DNA of 61,842 nucleotides from an uncultured Planctomycetaceae bacterium (GCA_903871805.1 CAIQIE010000387.1:1-61842), one strand, 5' to 3'; numbered from the stretch's first letter, positions 44,446 through 54,803 are shown. Translations and numbers: made by a program. Notes: generated from the sequence alone by a model not told the origin.

Positions 44446-47367
44446 ATGTATTCTCCCATGTGCACTCCGGCCCGGCAGACACGAATCATTCTGATGCTCG
44501 CAGTGTGCCTTGCTGCGCAGATTCCTGGCTGTGGCACTCCGGATTCCTCGGAACAGGTGCGCATTGCGGAAAAGAAGGTTTTGCGGGGGGATCTGTCCGG
44601 AGTCGAGCAGGAACTCCGCGCCGTACCGCCGGACGATAAGGCCTGGGCGTCCGCTCAATTGCTGCTGGGAAAGATGGCGGCCCGCAGACGAGAGACGGAA
44701 GACGCACTGGAATTCTTCCTGTCGATCCCAGGAGATGGCTCCCCGGTGTCGCTGGCTGCAGCGCAGTTGGCAGCAGAAATTCAGATGAAAAACTGCATGC
44801 TATCGGGAGCTGCGAAGTGCTATGAGTACCTGGCAGCACAAAACCCGGACGATCTGAGCCTGAAAACACTGCTGGCCTCGTTGCTGGTGATTGGTGGCGA
44901 GCGAAGTCGTGCGGATGCCGTCTTAATGGATATGCTGTACTCCGGCAAAATCAGTCTGAAAGACCTGATCATGCTGACTCAGCGTGAGCGACAGCCTCCC
45001 GAGGCACAGCATCTGCTTGAATGCAGTGGTTTCAAAAAAAATGACCCGCTCACGCTGTTCGCACTGGCTTCTGCTGACGTGGAGGCGGGAGATTCACGAT
45101 CAGCAGTTCAAAAACTTCAGCTGGCAGTGACTGCGGAGCCGGAATGCATCAGCACGCAGGCGCTTCTGGGTGAACTTTTGCTGGAAGAAAGTGATGCCGA
45201 CGAGCTTGCTCAATGGGCTCGGCAGGTTCCCGTGACGGTTCAGACAAGTCCCGCCCTCTGGTATCTCAGGGGGCTGCTCGCCCGTCGCCACCAGTCGCTC
45301 GAGTCTGCTGCCCGATGCTTTTGGGAAGCTGTCAGGCTGGACCCACTGCATCGCCGTGCGATGTTTCAATTGGGACAAGTCCTGGAAACTCTGCAACCGG
45401 AAGCGGCTGAGGCATTCCGGATACACGCGGAACGCATACAGGATTTTTCGCTGCGTATCGAACGCGTACTGAATGCCGGTGGCAAAGACCCGGCAGGATT
45501 CGCCGTGATGATTCAGTTCCTGGTTGACTCAGGTCGTCTCCCCGAGGCCGTGGCGTGGATTCGCATGGATGCCAACCGACATGGAAACCTGAATCTTCCG
45601 CCAGAAATCCAAAAAAAACTCACCATCGACATTACCGCAAAAACCCCTCGATTTGCGGCGGACGCGGACCTGACTCGCCGCTTCGATCTATCTTCGTTTG
45701 CCGCTCTGGAATGGAATAAATCTGTGCAACCTGCATCGGAGCGCAGCAGCACACCGATCGCCGACAAATCGCAGATTGCCTTTACAGACCAGGCGGCAGC
45801 GATGGGCATGCGGTTTTCATTCGCCTCCGGAACACACGGCAAAACAAAGTCGATTCGTGTTTTTGAGTCTACGGGAGGTGGGACCGGAGTCATTGATTTC
45901 GACATGGACGGCGACCCGGATGTGTTCTTTACTCAGGGCGAACCCTGGCCTCTGGGATCCGACGTTCCCCAACCATCTTCCGAACAAGCGGACGTTCTGT
46001 ATCGAAATAATAAAATGCAATTCCAGGACGTGACTCGTCACGGAATACCAGACGCAGACGATGGGTATGGGCAGGGCTGCAGTTCAGCCGATTTCGATAA
46101 CGACGGCTTCCCGGATCTCTATATCGCAAATATCGGAACAAATCGTCTGCTGCAAAACAACGGGGACGGGACATTTACAGATGTCACAAGGGATGCTGGA
46201 CTGACAGAAAAAGCCTGGACCACCAGCTGCCTGATCATGGACCTGAATGCCGACGGGCATCCGGATTTGTTTGACGTGAATTACCTTCAGGGCAGGAACG
46301 TATTCAGCGTCGAATGTGGAGAGAACCGCTGTTCGGTATTGAACTTTGATGGCGCTCCGGATCATGTCATGCTGTCGAATGGAGACGGATCATTCATGCC
46401 CGTCTCTGACGCGACTCCCCAAAAGACGCCCAAAGGCCTGGGAATCGTCGGGATGCTTCTGCCGGAAGAACAGAAGCCCCGGCTGTTTATTGCCAATGAT
46501 CAGGTGCCCAACTTTTTCCTGCAGGCGCAGCCGGACAACACCTATCTGGACGAAGCGCTGTCGCGAGGGCTGGCGGTGAACTATCTTGGCAAACCAACGG
46601 CCTGCATGGGGGTTGCGTCAGGCGATGTCAACCGGGACGGTCGACTGGACCTTTTCGTGACGAACTTTGAACGGGAAGCGAATTGCCTTTATCTTCAACG
46701 GATTACAGGGTTCTTCGAAGACGCGATTCAGGGATCCGGTCTGTTTCAGGCCGGTCTTCCCTATGTTGGCTGGGGGACTCAGTTCCTGGATGCCGACAAC
46801 GACTGCGACCTTGATATTGCCGTTGCAAACGGCCATGTCGCCGAGTTTGGCGAACCGGGGATGGAGTATCTGATGCCGCTGCAGTTTTTTCGCAACTCAG
46901 GAGACAGCAGTTTCGCCCAGCTGAAGCCCTCAGACGTTGGAGAATTGTTTACCATCAAACGCCTCGGAAGATCACTCGCCGTCCTCGACTGGAATCTTGA
47001 TGGGGCTCAGGATTTTGTTGTGTCATCCATTGGCAGTCAGGCAGTTCTGGCGACGAATCAGCCTTCAGGCCAGAACAACTGGCTGCGAGTGATTCTGCAT
47101 GGGAAAGATTCACCCCGTGATTGTTCCGGAAGTGTTGTCCGGGCAACCGCTGGTGGTCTGGACCAGTGGGCCTTCGTCTCCGCAGGAGATGGTTACCAGT
47201 GTACGAACGAGCGTTCGCTGCACTTCGGTCTGGGAAGTCAGCGTCAGGCTGAACAAGTGGAAATTCGCTGGCCATCTGGCAGGACGTCTGTGGTTTCCAA
47301 TGTCCCATCCGGAACCACGGTGCACGTTATCGAAGGTCGCTCGGGATTTTACACAGCCCCCCGATAA
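44446..47367 (+). CDS. TPR-CRTAC1 lipoprotein (TPR, FG-GAP propeller, ASPIC/UnbV)
   Basis: 973 residues; the signal peptide ends at IPGC (about residue 29), so it is a lipoprotein; ATG at 44458 is an alternative start. Residues about 35-400 are TPR-like helices (WYLRGLLARRHQSLESAARCFWEAVRLDP). The propeller then follows with calcium-loop repeats DFDMDGDPDVFF, DFDNDGFPDLYI, DLNADGHPDLFD, DVNRDGRLDLFV, DADNDCDLDIAV and DWNLDGAQDFVV. The last 110 residues are ASPIC/UnbV (CSGSVVRATAGGLDQW, HFGLGSQRQAEQVEIRWPSGR). It combines in one chain the two modules that the 36815-40473 gene pair carries separately, without the haems. Confidence 0.92.
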   Translation: MYSPMCTPARQTRIILMLAVCLAAQIPGCGTPDSSEQVRIAEKKVLRGDLSGVEQELRAVPPDDKAWASAQLLLGKMAARRRETEDALEFFLSIPGDGSPVSLAAAQLAAEIQMKNCMLSGAAKCYEYLAAQNPDDLSLKTLLASLLVIGGERSRADAVLMDMLYSGKISLKDLIMLTQRERQPPEAQHLLECSGFKKNDPLTLFALASADVEAGDSRSAVQKLQLAVTAEPECISTQALLGELLLEESDADELAQWARQVPVTVQTSPALWYLRGLLARRHQSLESAARCFWEAVRLDPLHRRAMFQLGQVLETLQPEAAEAFRIHAERIQDFSLRIERVLNAGGKDPAGFAVMIQFLVDSGRLPEAVAWIRMDANRHGNLNLPPEIQKKLTIDITAKTPRFAADADLTRRFDLSSFAALEWNKSVQPASERSSTPIADKSQIAFTDQAAAMGMRFSFASGTHGKTKSIRVFESTGGGTGVIDFDMDGDPDVFFTQGEPWPLGSDVPQPSSEQADVLYRNNKMQFQDVTRHGIPDADDGYGQGCSSADFDNDGFPDLYIANIGTNRLLQNNGDGTFTDVTRDAGLTEKAWTTSCLIMDLNADGHPDLFDVNYLQGRNVFSVECGENRCSVLNFDGAPDHVMLSNGDGSFMPVSDATPQKTPKGLGIVGMLLPEEQKPRLFIANDQVPNFFLQAQPDNTYLDEALSRGLAVNYLGKPTACMGVASGDVNRDGRLDLFVTNFEREANCLYLQRITGFFEDAIQGSGLFQAGLPYVGWGTQFLDADNDCDLDIAVANGHVAEFGEPGMEYLMPLQFFRNSGDSSFAQLKPSDVGELFTIKRLGRSLAVLDWNLDGAQDFVVSSIGSQAVLATNQPSGQNNWLRVILHGKDSPRDCSGSVVRATAGGLDQWAFVSAGDGYQCTNERSLHFGLGSQRQAEQVEIRWPSGRTSVVSNVPSGTTVHVIEGRSGFYTAPR

Positions 47368-47471
47368 TCATTGTTCGCGTCCCTGCAGCCTGATGGTTGA
47401 CAGAACAACCAGCCCTTCCTTATACCACTGAAAAGGCACCGATATCCGGCGGAACTTCAGGAGTCCAGTCA

Positions 47472-50099
47472 ATGGCCATTTCCTTTCACTGTCCCGCCTG
47501 TACTTCCCGAATGACACTTCGAGACGAGCTGGCCGGAAAGAAGATTCGTTGTCCGAAGTGCAGTGAGGCAATTCGCGTTCCGGCAAGTGCGGTAGAAGCA
47601 GTGCCACAAGAGGCAGTCCCATCGTCCAAATCGGCCGCTACAGCCACGACGGCAAACTCGTTGCCGGACAAAGTGGCAACGTCGGCTAAGCCCGAAGGCC
47701 CATCTGGCGGCTCGCCGCTGCAGATTGCATCTCACGCCGTTCAATCCGCGTCTGCATCCGAATCTACTCGTCAATCGTCAGGAAATACGCCTGCCATTAT
47801 CAAGCAGTCTACGGTACCACTGATTCGAAAACCGGGTCTTCTGAGTGGTGCCGAGTTTCTGATGTCCAGACGACCAGCAGATGAGGAAGCACTGCGCGGG
47901 CGGGTGAACGCAGCCTTTTCAGGATCCCGAATTGAACCCGTGAAAGTCTCGGGACTGTACAAAACTGGCATCGCCCTTGTGGCACTGCTGATGGTGCTGT
48001 TGCCGGTTATCTATCTCGTTTTGATCGTAGCTGTAGCGACGGGCGTCTGGCATCACGCGGTTTCAAATACAGGAATCATTACGGCAACAGCACAATCCAG
48101 CGGCCGCCAGTCGGGAAAAGCGATGATCTTTGGAGTCCTGCTGTACCTCACACCAATTCTTTCCGGCGTGGTTCTGGTAGTTTTCATGCTGAAGCCGCTG
48201 TTTTCCAGGACAGCAGAGTCTTCAGGTCGGCGTTCGGTGAAGCGGTCTGACGAACCGCTGTTGTTTGAGTTTGTGACTCGAATCTGCAGGATTGTGAATG
48301 CTCCTGTTCCGAGTCGGATCGATATCGACTGCGATATCAACGCGAGTGCAGGTTTTCGCAGCGGGCTGCGAAGCTTCTTTGGCAACGACCTGGTGCTGAC
48401 GATCGGAATGCCCCTGGCCGCAGGGTTGACGATGCGTCAGTTTGGCGGCGTTCTGGCCCATGAATTCGGGCATTTTGCTCAGGGCGCAGGAATGCGTCTG
48501 TCCCACGTCATTCGGTCCATCAATTACTGGTTTGCGCGAGTTGTCTACGAACGGGACATCTGGGACGAGAAACTGGAGGAATGGTCCGGCAAACTGGATT
48601 TGCGCATCGGCTGGACTCTTTATGTCGTTCGGGTGTGCGTCTGGTTCACCCGAGGAATCCTCTGGTGCCTGATGATCATGGGACATACGGTCAGTGGCTT
48701 TCTGATGCGGCAGATGGAATTTGACGCGGACCGGTATGAAGCGCGCTTTGCAGGCAGCAGATCCTTTGCCACAACCGCACGACAGTTGCACGTCCTTGGC
48801 ACGGCCTACCACGGTGCTATGGATGACCTCGCAACGTTTTACACAGAAGGGCGGCTCGGCGACGACCTCCCAAAACTGATCCTGCTGAATGCCGATCAGC
48901 TGACCGAGAAGGGTCAGGAGGCAATTGATGAGATCATGATAGAGTCTGTGACGGGAGTATTTGACACTCACCCCTGTGACCGGGAACGAATCGCCAGTGC
49001 AGCCCTTGAAAAAGCCGACGGAATTTTTCAGCTGGGGCTACCGGCGGCCCAGCTCTTCAGAAAATTTGACGCCCTTGCAAAAGCTGTGACATGGGACTTC
49101 TACACGGACGTTTTTGGAAAAGACCTGAAAAAGTCGGACATACACCCTGTCGACGAACTGATGGTACGGCTGCAACAGCAGCAGGACGCATGGAAAGCGC
49201 TCAACCGTTTTTTTCAGGGGCATGTGGTTCTCTATCGGCCATTCCAAAGTCCGGAGGAGGCCCTGAAGCCGGTCAGCAACCACGCGGCAGTGCAGTCGCG
49301 ACTGAAACAGGCCCGTGAAACCATGCTCCGCAGGCAGGCACTCTTTGCGGAAGCCTGGCAAGTGTACGATGATTGTGACACACGGCAACTGGAAGTCCGA
49401 CTGGCAGAGGCCATGCTGCAGACTGACGTGCGTATTACTCGTGATGAATTCTCTGTGCCACTGACAACGGCGAAGGAGATCATCAGTGTTCGGGAATCTT
49501 CAGACGAACAACAGGCACAATTGATTTCGCAGCTACTGCCTTTTGAACAAGCCGCGGCCGCGCGTCTTTGCTCCGGCCTGCGACTTGCTCAGACCCCTGA
49601 ACTTGCAGACATAATCAGACAGGCAAAAATCTCCATCGAAGAAATCCGTGCCCTGATTGACCTGTTTCGCAGACTGAACGAACAGGTGGATTCGCTGCTG
49701 ACACTTCGAGATGACAAACTCGCACTTGGCAAACTGTTTTCCGCGATGGAGTCTCACTCGGGAAACGAAAAACTCCTGACTCGGATCAGAAAAACGCTCG
49801 AACAACTGCACCAGCATGTTGAGCATTTCCAGGCGATTTTTGATGATGTTCTCTACCCATTTGATCACGCCAAAAAAGGGCTCACGGTGGCCGGATTTCT
49901 CGTTCAGAAAACGCCTGACGCCGACGATCCGGGGGAAGTCTATGAGGCGGCGGAAAACCTGATTGATCGATTTCCCCAGTTGCAGGGACGTCTTCTGGGA
50001 CGACTGTGTCAGATCGCTGAACTTGTGGAAACCCACTGCGGATTGCCACGTCTTGAAGATCCGGCCGATGATGACGACGACGAACAGGATGCCGGTTAG
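47472..50099 (+). CDS. M48-type membrane metallopeptidase with N-terminal zinc ribbon
   Basis: 875 residues from the ATG at 47472 (AGGAG 8 bases upstream; an earlier in-frame ATG at 47397 adds 25 unrelated residues). A Cys4 ribbon (CPAC, CPKC) occupies the first 30 residues, followed by a Ser/Ala-rich linker to about 150. Two helices (LYKTGIALVALLMVLLPVIY and IFGVLLYLTPILSGVVLVVF) precede the peptidase core: HEFGH at 330-334 binds zinc, with the third ligand probably E416 in QMEFDADRYEA. Another membrane segment lies between them. The last 400 residues are helical and unlike HtpX. Substrates unknown; possibly membrane protein quality control. Confidence 0.88.
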   Translation: MAISFHCPACTSRMTLRDELAGKKIRCPKCSEAIRVPASAVEAVPQEAVPSSKSAATATTANSLPDKVATSAKPEGPSGGSPLQIASHAVQSASASESTRQSSGNTPAIIKQSTVPLIRKPGLLSGAEFLMSRRPADEEALRGRVNAAFSGSRIEPVKVSGLYKTGIALVALLMVLLPVIYLVLIVAVATGVWHHAVSNTGIITATAQSSGRQSGKAMIFGVLLYLTPILSGVVLVVFMLKPLFSRTAESSGRRSVKRSDEPLLFEFVTRICRIVNAPVPSRIDIDCDINASAGFRSGLRSFFGNDLVLTIGMPLAAGLTMRQFGGVLAHEFGHFAQGAGMRLSHVIRSINYWFARVVYERDIWDEKLEEWSGKLDLRIGWTLYVVRVCVWFTRGILWCLMIMGHTVSGFLMRQMEFDADRYEARFAGSRSFATTARQLHVLGTAYHGAMDDLATFYTEGRLGDDLPKLILLNADQLTEKGQEAIDEIMIESVTGVFDTHPCDRERIASAALEKADGIFQLGLPAAQLFRKFDALAKAVTWDFYTDVFGKDLKKSDIHPVDELMVRLQQQQDAWKALNRFFQGHVVLYRPFQSPEEALKPVSNHAAVQSRLKQARETMLRRQALFAEAWQVYDDCDTRQLEVRLAEAMLQTDVRITRDEFSVPLTTAKEIISVRESSDEQQAQLISQLLPFEQAAAARLCSGLRLAQTPELADIIRQAKISIEEIRALIDLFRRLNEQVDSLLTLRDDKLALGKLFSAMESHSGNEKLLTRIRKTLEQLHQHVEHFQAIFDDVLYPFDHAKKGLTVAGFLVQKTPDADDPGEVYEAAENLIDRFPQLQGRLLGRLCQIAELVETHCGLPRLEDPADDDDDEQDAG

Positions 50100-50222
50100 C
50101 AGGCAGATTGCCGCACAAACTCAATGTTTTCAGGCTCTGAAAATTTCTCTGACATCATCGATTCTGCTCAACAGTCCGCAACGGACGCTGTCGCGTAAAA
50201 TATCTTCTGCACGCGGAACTCC

Positions 50223-51959
50223 ATGCCCACTTCCAAACACTTTCTTTTCAGGACTTTACACCACCTGCGGTTTCCCATCCTGACAATTCTTTTCTGCTGC
50301 GGATTGTCACTCTGGTCAGTACGGACGATTCTGCCAACTCCAACGCGCCTCGTTCCAACAACACTCTCCGGTTCTTCCACCGTGCCCTTATTCAACGCGT
50401 GGACAATGGTCTGGAACGCCGTACAGACTCGCGATGGTTTTGACAGTTACTGGGATGCACCGATCTTTTTCCCGCAGCGAGGCACATTTGCATTCAGCGA
50501 ACCACAACCCGCGACCGTGCTGATGGCCCCGCTGATTCTGATATTCGGCTCGCCGGCACTTGCCTTCAACGTCTGGCTGATCCTTTCCCTGACGCTGAAC
50601 GGACTGCTGACAGGGCGTCTGCTGAGACAACTCGGAGTGTCCGAGCTGGCTGCTATGGCCACCAGCGCCGCTGCGGTACTGCTGCCGATGGTCCATGATC
50701 AACTGGATGTCCTGCAACTTGTGCCAATGTGGCCAACACTCTGGACACTGACTGCTGTGATGAATCTCAGACGCACAGCGGTGGAGGCTGTTACAGCACC
50801 CGCCTCGCACAGGCATTGCCTGAAAGCAGGGGCTGAGGCAGGTGTCGCCTGTTTTTGTGTGGCTGCCTGCAGCATTCACCACTGGCTGTTTCTGATACTC
50901 CTGCTGGGATTTTGTGGCTGGATGATGATTCCCTGGTTCCAGCTGAGGCGGTGGTGGCCGGGTGCTGTCGCTGCCCTGTGTGTTTCCGGAGTTCTGATTC
51001 TGCCGATGCTCATTCCCATGGCGAAAATCCTGCATGGACCGCAATACAAGCGGCCGGAGGCCACGATTGAAGCACTATCAGCCAGAGCAGAAGACCTGCT
51101 GAAAGTTTCATCAGGTGCTTTGCTGAAGACGCCCGGGATTGCGAATCGGGGATCCTGGTTTCTCTGTCCCGGCTGGGCCAGAACCGCTCTGGCGGCGATC
51201 GCTGTCTGTGGCCTGCTAAAAAAACAACTTCGGTTGCCTCGACCTGAAGTCTGTTTTCTGCTGAGTCTCGCAATCTTTTCCGCAGTCTTTTCCATGGGAG
51301 TCAATCTGCAGGTTGGATCATGGAAGCCCTGGATCACTCTCAGCACTTATCTGCCCGGATTTTCTTCGATCCGAAGCGTTTTTCGATTTGGTTACTTTTA
51401 TCAGCTGTCAATACTCCTGATCAGCGGAATCGGACTGAACCTGCTGATCGAACGACTTAAAAACGCAAGCCTCTCATCTGCTCTGAGAAACTCTGTGCTG
51501 ACCTGCCTCGCTGGGTGCATGATCTTCGAGGTACTACCGAGCGATCTGCGTTCGGTGCGTATTCCCCGGAGCCATGATCCACATCCATGGCTTGATTACA
51601 TCAGCGATCGACTTTCGGCAAATAAAGGAGTTCTGTTGCTCCCTTATCCACAGGGCTCTGGTGTTGACCAGTATGAGACCACCACGCGATGGATGATCTG
51701 CTGCACCCTGCGACGAATTCCCATCATGAACGGTTACTCGGGTTTCTTTCCACAGCCGCACTTCAGGCTGCAGCAATTGCTGCAATCAGGAACGCTGACA
51801 CCCGAATGCCTGAAAATGCTGCGAGCATCCGGGATTGAATTTATTGTCGCCTTTCCCGGAGACCCACTGACAACGGCCCTGCAAAACGGCCCGGCAGATC
51901 TGATATCTATTCAGAAGCAGCCTGACGGGACTGAGGTGTTTCAACTGCATTCTCTTTGA
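50223..51959 (+). CDS. Polytopic membrane protein, GT-C-like, unknown specificity
   Basis: 578 residues with about ten membrane helices (for example FPILTILFCCGLSLWSV, LVLMAPLILIFGS-like segments, GMVSAAVLLPM-type stretches, AALCVSGVLILPMLIP). A luminal loop after the first helix has the SYWDAPIFFPQRGTFAFSEPQ sequence typical of GT-C fold membrane glycosyltransferases or mannosyltransferase-like proteins, and a soluble C-terminal part begins near 460 (SDLRSVRIPRSHDPHPWLDY). No catalytic DxD can be assigned surely. It follows the M48 gene by 123 bases and is convergent with the HtrA-like gene. The start is not supported by a strong ribosome binding site. Confidence 0.75.
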   Translation: MPTSKHFLFRTLHHLRFPILTILFCCGLSLWSVRTILPTPTRLVPTTLSGSSTVPLFNAWTMVWNAVQTRDGFDSYWDAPIFFPQRGTFAFSEPQPATVLMAPLILIFGSPALAFNVWLILSLTLNGLLTGRLLRQLGVSELAAMATSAAAVLLPMVHDQLDVLQLVPMWPTLWTLTAVMNLRRTAVEAVTAPASHRHCLKAGAEAGVACFCVAACSIHHWLFLILLLGFCGWMMIPWFQLRRWWPGAVAALCVSGVLILPMLIPMAKILHGPQYKRPEATIEALSARAEDLLKVSSGALLKTPGIANRGSWFLCPGWARTALAAIAVCGLLKKQLRLPRPEVCFLLSLAIFSAVFSMGVNLQVGSWKPWITLSTYLPGFSSIRSVFRFGYFYQLSILLISGIGLNLLIERLKNASLSSALRNSVLTCLAGCMIFEVLPSDLRSVRIPRSHDPHPWLDYISDRLSANKGVLLLPYPQGSGVDQYETTTRWMICCTLRRIPIMNGYSGFFPQPHFRLQQLLQSGTLTPECLKMLRASGIEFIVAFPGDPLTTALQNGPADLISIQKQPDGTEVFQLHSL

Positions 51960-52004
51960 ATGCGACATGTCCCTAAACAGAAGGCCGTGATCGATCTGAA
52001 CAAA

Positions 52005-54059
52005 TCAAAGACTTCTCAGCAGTACCGAGAAGTCAGCGATGTTCTGTTCCAAAGAAACATCCTGCCGACTTTCAGGCACCCAGAAACCGGATTTTTTCAG
52101 GAATTGCGAGGACTCACTTTTCAGGGCCCGGGAGGCGATATTTGCATCAGCATCCAGCAGCATTACTGAGGCTCCTAAACCAGTCACGCCCTCCAGCTCG
52201 GTCTGTGAAAACCAGCCTGTTGTCAGGACAACACCACGAATTCCTGATGGACCGTCAAATGCCAGCTGTTTCGCAAGGGCGGCCTGATCACGAGATGCCA
52301 CCAAAACAGTTCGTCGTAGATCCACCGCGGCAGCAGACGAAACCTGCTGAATGCAGCTCAGTATCAGAGGCACATCCGCATCCGTCAGCTGAGACTTGTC
52401 CGGGTTGACCGGGATGATGATCTGTATCCTGAGAGACTCCAAAAATGGTTTCCATCGATTCAGGATGGCATCTTCCAAAGTTGCATGCTCGGAGAGCAGA
52501 ATCACGGGCGCGGAAGACCGTTTTGATGGGCCGCCTGGAGTAAAAGTAATGCAGCGGCCGCGTCCCTCGATTTCCACGTCGCTCCGCTGAATTCCCGCAG
52601 CTGCCACGGAAGTTTCCTCCGGGTTTTCGGGCTTGCTTGCGTTGGCCTGAGCAAGAGCTTCCCACTGACTGAGCAATTCCTCAGAGACAGACGGCACTGT
52701 CAGCGGTCGCTGTCCGGCGAGAATCTCCACGAACTTTTCTTCGTCGGAGCCCATTACCCTGTAAGTCAATTTCACCCCACCACCAGAAATCAGTTTGGGT
52801 GTGAGGCGAAACAGCGAGGACTCTGAGGTTACCCGGAGACCATTCACAGACATAACTTCGATCTGTGCGGGTACCCCCGCTTTCCCGACAGCTCCGTCCG
52901 GTATCACAAGCAGTCGCACGCCGCCCTTTTTTGCCGCGGCATCTGCTCCCGTATCCAGTTGGATGCCTCCGGGAATCCCGGGAACCTCCACCGCAGGCCC
53001 GGCGGCGGGCTTGCGTGCTACGCTGCCGACCGTCAAAACACCAAGGTATCCGGGAATAATCTCAGGCAGACTCTCTGCCAGCGTCAAAGAAACGTCCAGC
53101 GTCTGCTGCCCCCGCATCACATTCAGTCTAATGTTTTCTTCTGAATAACAGGCGGCAATCACTTCTTCAGGCACTGCAATACGGTCCACCGGACGGTCAT
53201 TGATTTTCAGCAGACGATCCCCTTCCTGAAGTCCCGCCTTATCCGCTGGCCCACCGGGCAGCACACGGCCAACCGTGACACGCGATGAAAACGCCCCTTT
53301 AGAGGCAAGACTCAGGCCCATCAGTCCGGGGTGCAGATCGCCCCCGGCTCGAAGTCGCTCTGCGATCTTCAAAGCATCCTGCATGGGAATGGCAAAACCA
53401 ATTCCGGAATCATACCACTCCAGTCCGGACGAAGCATTTCCGCGGCCGCGTGGGGACAGGGGAACCAGAATTCCGTAAACTTCTCCCGAAAGGCCAATCA
53501 GGGGTCCGCCATAGTTTACAGGGGAAATTCTGGCATCCGTCTGGATGGCCATTCCGTGAATACGATTTAAGGCACTGACAATTCCCACTGAAACAGACGG
53601 AGCAGTGGACTGATAAAATCTCCCAAGTGCAATTGAGTACTGGCCCACCTGAATCGCATCCCGCGCGGCCACTTTCGCCGGGACCCATCCTGATCCCTCA
53701 GCACGCAGCAGAACAATTCGCCGGACATGGTCTGTCGCCACAATCCTCGCATTTACCCGGCTGCCGTCCGGCTTCTCTACAAGCACGGCATCGGGCGTTC
53801 CCTGAAGCGCAAACGAACTGGTCAGGATTTCGCCAGCCTCAGAAATAACCAGCCCGGTCGTTACGAGCGAATTCACGGCCTCTCCGTCGACAACCTGCTG
53901 GCCGCCAATGACTCGCAATCGAACGACCGCAGCCTGTACCTTTTCCACAGCCTGCCGAGTAACAGTTCCGGCATCTTGCGCAAAACACAGACAACCAGGC
54001 CAATAACTCAGCACAAACAGCACCGTCGCTATCGCTGGCACTCGACTGAAAAACAACAT
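52005..54059 (-). CDS. HtrA-like protein lacking the catalytic triad, with PDZ domains
   Basis: 684 residues from the ATG at 54059, where a signal peptide begins (cleavage near CFAQ); an in-frame start at 54200 has no signal. The trypsin-like HtrA core is easy to align: GLVISEAGEILTSSFALQG has F83 where HtrA has the catalytic His, ATDHVRRIVLL has R114 for the Asp, and IQTDARISPVNYGGPL has Y183 for the Ser. A PDZ domain follows (GRVLPGGPADKAGLQEGDRLLKIND), then a second PDZ-like region (LVIPDGAVGKAGVPAQIEVMSVNG). Residues about 550-684 resemble an alpha/beta hydrolase with a degenerate nucleophile elbow (VLVASRDQAALA). Expected to bind, not cleave, proteins in the periplasm. Confidence 0.88.
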   Translation of the reverse strand: MLFFSRVPAIATVLFVLSYWPGCLCFAQDAGTVTRQAVEKVQAAVVRLRVIGGQQVVDGEAVNSLVTTGLVISEAGEILTSSFALQGTPDAVLVEKPDGSRVNARIVATDHVRRIVLLRAEGSGWVPAKVAARDAIQVGQYSIALGRFYQSTAPSVSVGIVSALNRIHGMAIQTDARISPVNYGGPLIGLSGEVYGILVPLSPRGRGNASSGLEWYDSGIGFAIPMQDALKIAERLRAGGDLHPGLMGLSLASKGAFSSRVTVGRVLPGGPADKAGLQEGDRLLKINDRPVDRIAVPEEVIAACYSEENIRLNVMRGQQTLDVSLTLAESLPEIIPGYLGVLTVGSVARKPAAGPAVEVPGIPGGIQLDTGADAAAKKGGVRLLVIPDGAVGKAGVPAQIEVMSVNGLRVTSESSLFRLTPKLISGGGVKLTYRVMGSDEEKFVEILAGQRPLTVPSVSEELLSQWEALAQANASKPENPEETSVAAAGIQRSDVEIEGRGRCITFTPGGPSKRSSAPVILLSEHATLEDAILNRWKPFLESLRIQIIIPVNPDKSQLTDADVPLILSCIQQVSSAAAVDLRRTVLVASRDQAALAKQLAFDGPSGIRGVVLTTGWFSQTELEGVTGLGASVMLLDADANIASRALKSESSQFLKKSGFWVPESRQDVSLEQNIADFSVLLRSL

Positions 54060-54310
54060 TCGGGTATCCCGGAGTGAAGGCCGATCGAATCTGAACAACT
54101 CGGCGAAAACGCGGGGGCACACCGGCGAAAGAACGTTCAGAACTATCAGCACTATCAGCGTTTCTTCAGCCCGACAGAACACAGTCCCCGGTGAACTCAC
54201 CTGCTACACATCGTAAAGGATAGCCAACAGCGTCCTTCAGGAAAAGCAGGGCAGCTATTCGGGCGGTGAACCCGGCAGCTCCGCCACGGGCTATTGTAGC
54301 CGCACAAATG

Positions 54311-54343
54311 ACAAAGGGGAGAACTCCGACGGGAGTTCGCCCC
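54311..54343 (-). terminator. Terminator downstream of glnB
   Basis: GAACTCC and GGAGTTC arms (54321-54327, 54332-54338) with loop GACG, extended after one mismatch by GGGG/CCCC (54316-54319, 54340-54343). On the minus strand a short T stretch (TTTGT) follows. It begins 34 bases after the glnB stop. Confidence 0.7.
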
Positions 54344-54376
54344 TCTCATAATGCATTCCACGTCAAAACAGTGCGT

Positions 54377-54715
54377 TCAGATCGCGTCGGTTCCGGTTTC
54401 CCCGGTGCGGATGCGAACAACACCTTCAAGACTTGAAACGAAGATCTTCCCATCACCGATCTGGCCAGTGCGGGCCGCTTCGCAGATGGCATTGATCGCA
54501 GCCTCTACTTCGTTGTCGTTCACAACAACTTCCATCTTGACCTTGGGCATAAAGTCCACGGTGTACTCAGCACCACGATAGGTTTCCTTGTGGCCACGCT
54601 GACGACCAAAACCACGGACTTCACTGACGGTCATTCCCTGCACACCGATGCTGGTCAGCTTGGTCTTGACGTCCTCAAGTTTATAATGACGGATGACTGC
54701 TTCAAGTTTCTTCAT
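54377..54715 (-). CDS. glnB: Nitrogen regulatory protein PII
   Basis: 112 residues from the ATG at 54715 (AAGG about 9 bases upstream; a longer in-frame reading is not family-like). [20 protein letters not shown], then the T-loop with the uridylylation tyrosine in YRGAEY (Y51 position), and the C-terminal signature [27 protein letters not shown] is a trimer that senses ATP/ADP and 2-oxoglutarate and controls glutamine synthetase, ammonium transport and other targets. amtB and glnA are not in the window. A sigma-54-like sequence lies upstream (54804-54820). Confidence 0.96.
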   Translation of the reverse strand: MKKLEAVIRHYKLEDVKTKLTSIGVQGMTVSEVRGFGRQRGHKETYRGAEYTVDFMPKVKMEVVVNDNEVEAAINAICEAARTGQIGDGKIFVSSLEGVVRIRTGETGTDAI

Positions 54716-54803
54716 GTTCTCTGCCTTAACCCCTGTCTTTTGAATCCAATTCTCCAAAGCTTCCGGGGCTCGGAGAACCTGTCAAACTTTTAACGGACTG
54801 ACT

